This document shows, one piece after another, positions 62,171 through 64,000 of a stretch of DNA of 64,000 nt. The stretch is taken from the NCBI GenBank assembly GCA_018433765.1, contig JAHDQO010000010.1:1-64000 (forward strand). The letters are read 5' to 3'. Source of the DNA: Tissierellales bacterium (GTDB lineage: Bacteria; Bacillota; Clostridia; Tissierellales; Sedimentibacteraceae). Position 1 is the first letter of the stretch; the number at the start of each line of letters is the position of its first letter. Both the position numbers and the translations under genes were made by a program. The notes under the pieces are model-generated. The model worked only from the letters and a program-made list of their open reading frames with translations. It did no database searches and was not told the DNA's origin.

Positions 62171-62557
62171 TATAAGTACCTCCTATATAATTCTTATGAT
62201 AATATTATAACATTGTTCATGCAAGATGTCAAATATAAATTGCAAAATAATTTAAAAATTTTTAAAATTATATTATTAATCATTTAAAAATGAAACAGAG
62301 TAATAAAACTATGCATAATAGAAATATAATTTAATAGTGCAAATACTAAAATATATTCAAGCTAAACAAACAAATTCGCAAGAATTAATTTAAAATGATG
62401 CAAAAAATGTCTTAATGAAGTACAACTTATAGCGTGATACTATATTTAAACTTGTTCTGTTAACCTACAAGTTGGGAGAATAAAATATAAAATAGTAGTA
62501 ATTGTGATATAATAATAAAATAGTTTAACATATGTTTATTGAAAGGAATGTATACTA
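62171..62557. other. AT-rich gap before the calcium ATPase
   Basis: 387 bases with no ORF or RNA gene that I can recognise. TATAAT at 62508-62513 may be the -10 of the ATPase promoter, without a good -35. Confidence 0.4.
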
Positions 62558-64000
62558 ATGCATGAAAAGGACAAAAAAGAAATTATTCAAATACTTAAGA
62601 CTAACGAAGAAAAAGGATTATCTAATAAGCAAGTTAACGAAAGATTATTAGATTATGGTGAAAACAGGCTAAAAGAAGGTAAACAAGATAGTTTTTTAAA
62701 ATTATTTTTAAATCAGTTTAAAAGCGTACTTATAGCAATTTTGATAGCTGCTGCTGTTATATCAATAAGCATAGGAGAAAGTACAGAAGGCTTAGTCATT
62801 CTTGTAATTATATTATTGAACTCAGTAATTGGTGCTAAGCAGGAAAAAAGTGCAGGAGATGCAGTAAAAGCTCTCAGAAACATGTCATCACCAAATGCAA
62901 AAGTTCTAAGAGATGGAAATATAATAGAAGTTGAATCATCAAATTTGGTTCCCGGAGATATAGTTTTATTAGAAGCAGGTAGTTTTGTACCAGCTGATTT
63001 AAGATTGATTGAGACTGTTAATCTTAAAATTGAAGAATCAGCATTAACAGGAGAATCTGTACCAGTTGAAAAAAATTCAAAAAACATATTGGAACAAGAT
63101 GTTCCTCTGTCAGAGAGAGTTAATTTAGCATATATGGGTACAGTAGTTACATATGGAAGAGGAAAAGGTGTAGTAACTGCTACAGGTATGAATACTGAGT
63201 TTGGTAAAATAGCAAAGATGTTAGAACATGAAGAAGAACAGACACCTCTACAAAAGAAACTTGAAAAACTAGGTAAGATGCTGGGTATAGCTTGTATAGC
63301 AGTATGTTTAGCGGTCTTTGTATTAGGTTATATACAAGAAATAAAACTGATGGAAATTTTCATGATTTCAATAAGTTTAGCTGTAGCTGCTGTTCCAGAA
63401 GGATTACCTGCTATAGTAACGGTTATACTTGCTATTGGAATGCAGAGAATGGTTAAGAAAAATGTTTTAACTAAGAATCTTAGTTCAGTTGAAACTCTGG
63501 GCAGTACGACTATCATATGTTCTGATAAAACAGGTACACTAACACAGAACAAAATGAATGTAAAAAAAGTATTTGATGGGAAAGATGAATTAAATGTAAC
63601 CGGAAATGGATATAGTATTGATGGTAGAATAGGTGATAATTATGCCCCTAAGAAAATTAATATGCTTTTATCAGCAGCAGTACTTTGTAATGATTCAGAA
63701 CTAAAGATTGATGATGAAGGAATAATTGGAGACCCAACAGAAGGAGCACTGCTTGTATTAGGTGCAAAAGGTGGACTAAATCGTAAAGAAATGAAAGAAA
63801 AGTATCCAAGACTAGAAGAATATCCTTTTGATTCAGAAAGAAAAATGATGTCAACATTACATAATATAGATGGAAAATACATAATGCTTACTAAAGGAGC
63901 ACCCGATTCAATTATAGCTAATTGTACAAAAATAATAATTGATGGGCAAGAAAAAAATATAGAAGATTACAAAAATAGTATAAAGGAAATTAATGATAAA
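62558..64000 (+). CDS. P-type Ca2+-transporting ATPase (3' end beyond the window)
   Basis: Open frame of 481 codons running off the window. N-terminal cation-ATPase domain (ILKTNEEKGLSNKQVNERL), four membrane segments, actuator motif LTGESVPVEK, the PEGLPA segment of transmembrane helix 4 and phosphorylation site DKTGTLTQ near residue 322, then the nucleotide-binding domain with KGAPD. PEGLP and the overall type IIA pattern point to calcium export. GAAAGGA lies about nine bases before the ATG. The gene is partial only because the window ends. Confidence 0.92.
   Translation, partial: MHEKDKKEIIQILKTNEEKGLSNKQVNERLLDYGENRLKEGKQDSFLKLFLNQFKSVLIAILIAAAVISISIGESTEGLVILVIILLNSVIGAKQEKSAGDAVKALRNMSSPNAKVLRDGNIIEVESSNLVPGDIVLLEAGSFVPADLRLIETVNLKIEESALTGESVPVEKNSKNILEQDVPLSERVNLAYMGTVVTYGRGKGVVTATGMNTEFGKIAKMLEHEEEQTPLQKKLEKLGKMLGIACIAVCLAVFVLGYIQEIKLMEIFMISISLAVAAVPEGLPAIVTVILAIGMQRMVKKNVLTKNLSSVETLGSTTIICSDKTGTLTQNKMNVKKVFDGKDELNVTGNGYSIDGRIGDNYAPKKINMLLSAAVLCNDSELKIDDEGIIGDPTEGALLVLGAKGGLNRKEMKEKYPRLEEYPFDSERKMMSTLHNIDGKYIMLTKGAPDSIIANCTKIIIDGQEKNIEDYKNSIKEINDK

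Overview
The window is AT-rich DNA from a low-GC anaerobic Firmicute, most likely an amino-acid-fermenting member of the Tissierellia/Clostridia. The Sedimentibacter lineage would fit, but that is an inference from gene content. The signs are AGGAGG-type ribosome sites, many GTG/TTG starts, SpmA/SpmB-like proteins, a four-gene NAD(P)-linked [FeFe] hydrogenase, a B12-dependent ribonucleotide reductase, the ornithine-fermentation thiolase OrtAB and an Ile T-box. It opens at the 3' end of an rRNA operon (5S rRNA) and closes inside a P-type Ca2+ ATPase.

Region 1 (0.2-33.9 kb) is a large peptide-scavenging island. It holds two complete Opp-type peptide ABC transporters. It also holds a set of enzymes, all without recognisable signal peptides, that fits the breakdown of imported murein peptides: two S66 LD-carboxypeptidases, a M55 D-aminopeptidase (DppA), a C26 gamma-glutamyl hydrolase, an NlpC/P60 protein, a C39-like peptidase, a M19 dipeptidase, a M20 amidohydrolase, two class-A-beta-lactamase-fold serine hydrolases, alanine racemase and diaminopimelate decarboxylase. 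The content resembles an enlarged Bacillus subtilis dpp-ykf locus, without a YkfB epimerase. Two paralogous sigma-54 activators lie next to the two transporters. Good -24/-12 promoters precede oppA, spmA, lysA and the second binding-protein gene. A dyad TTTCC-N8-GGAAA lies upstream of three of them, so the island looks like a sigma-54 regulon.

Region 2 (34-48 kb) is mostly housekeeping: two uracil-DNA glycosylases, class II ribonucleotide reductase behind paired NrdR boxes, an HD-GYP phosphodiesterase, the HndABCD hydrogenase operon on the minus strand, and a T-box-controlled type 2 isoleucyl-tRNA synthetase with a GIHH version of the HIGH motif. A copy of the ileS 3' end and terminator lies 0.9 kb further on.

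Region 3 (49-64 kb) has a second alanine racemase, a subtilase lipoprotein, a secreted protein of unknown role, a methyltransferase-MerR operon with a MerR-type 20-bp-spacer promoter, and a second sigma-54 unit: ortAB, an NhaC-family antiporter, and a sensor kinase with its NtrC-type response regulator. OrtAB makes D-alanine and acetyl-CoA in the known pathway, which links this unit to the D-amino-acid theme of region 1.

Intergenic spaces at 15.8-20.9 kb, 34.7 kb and 41.2-43.9 kb contain a dispersed family of modular non-coding repeats. All statements come from reading the sequence; no database search was run.
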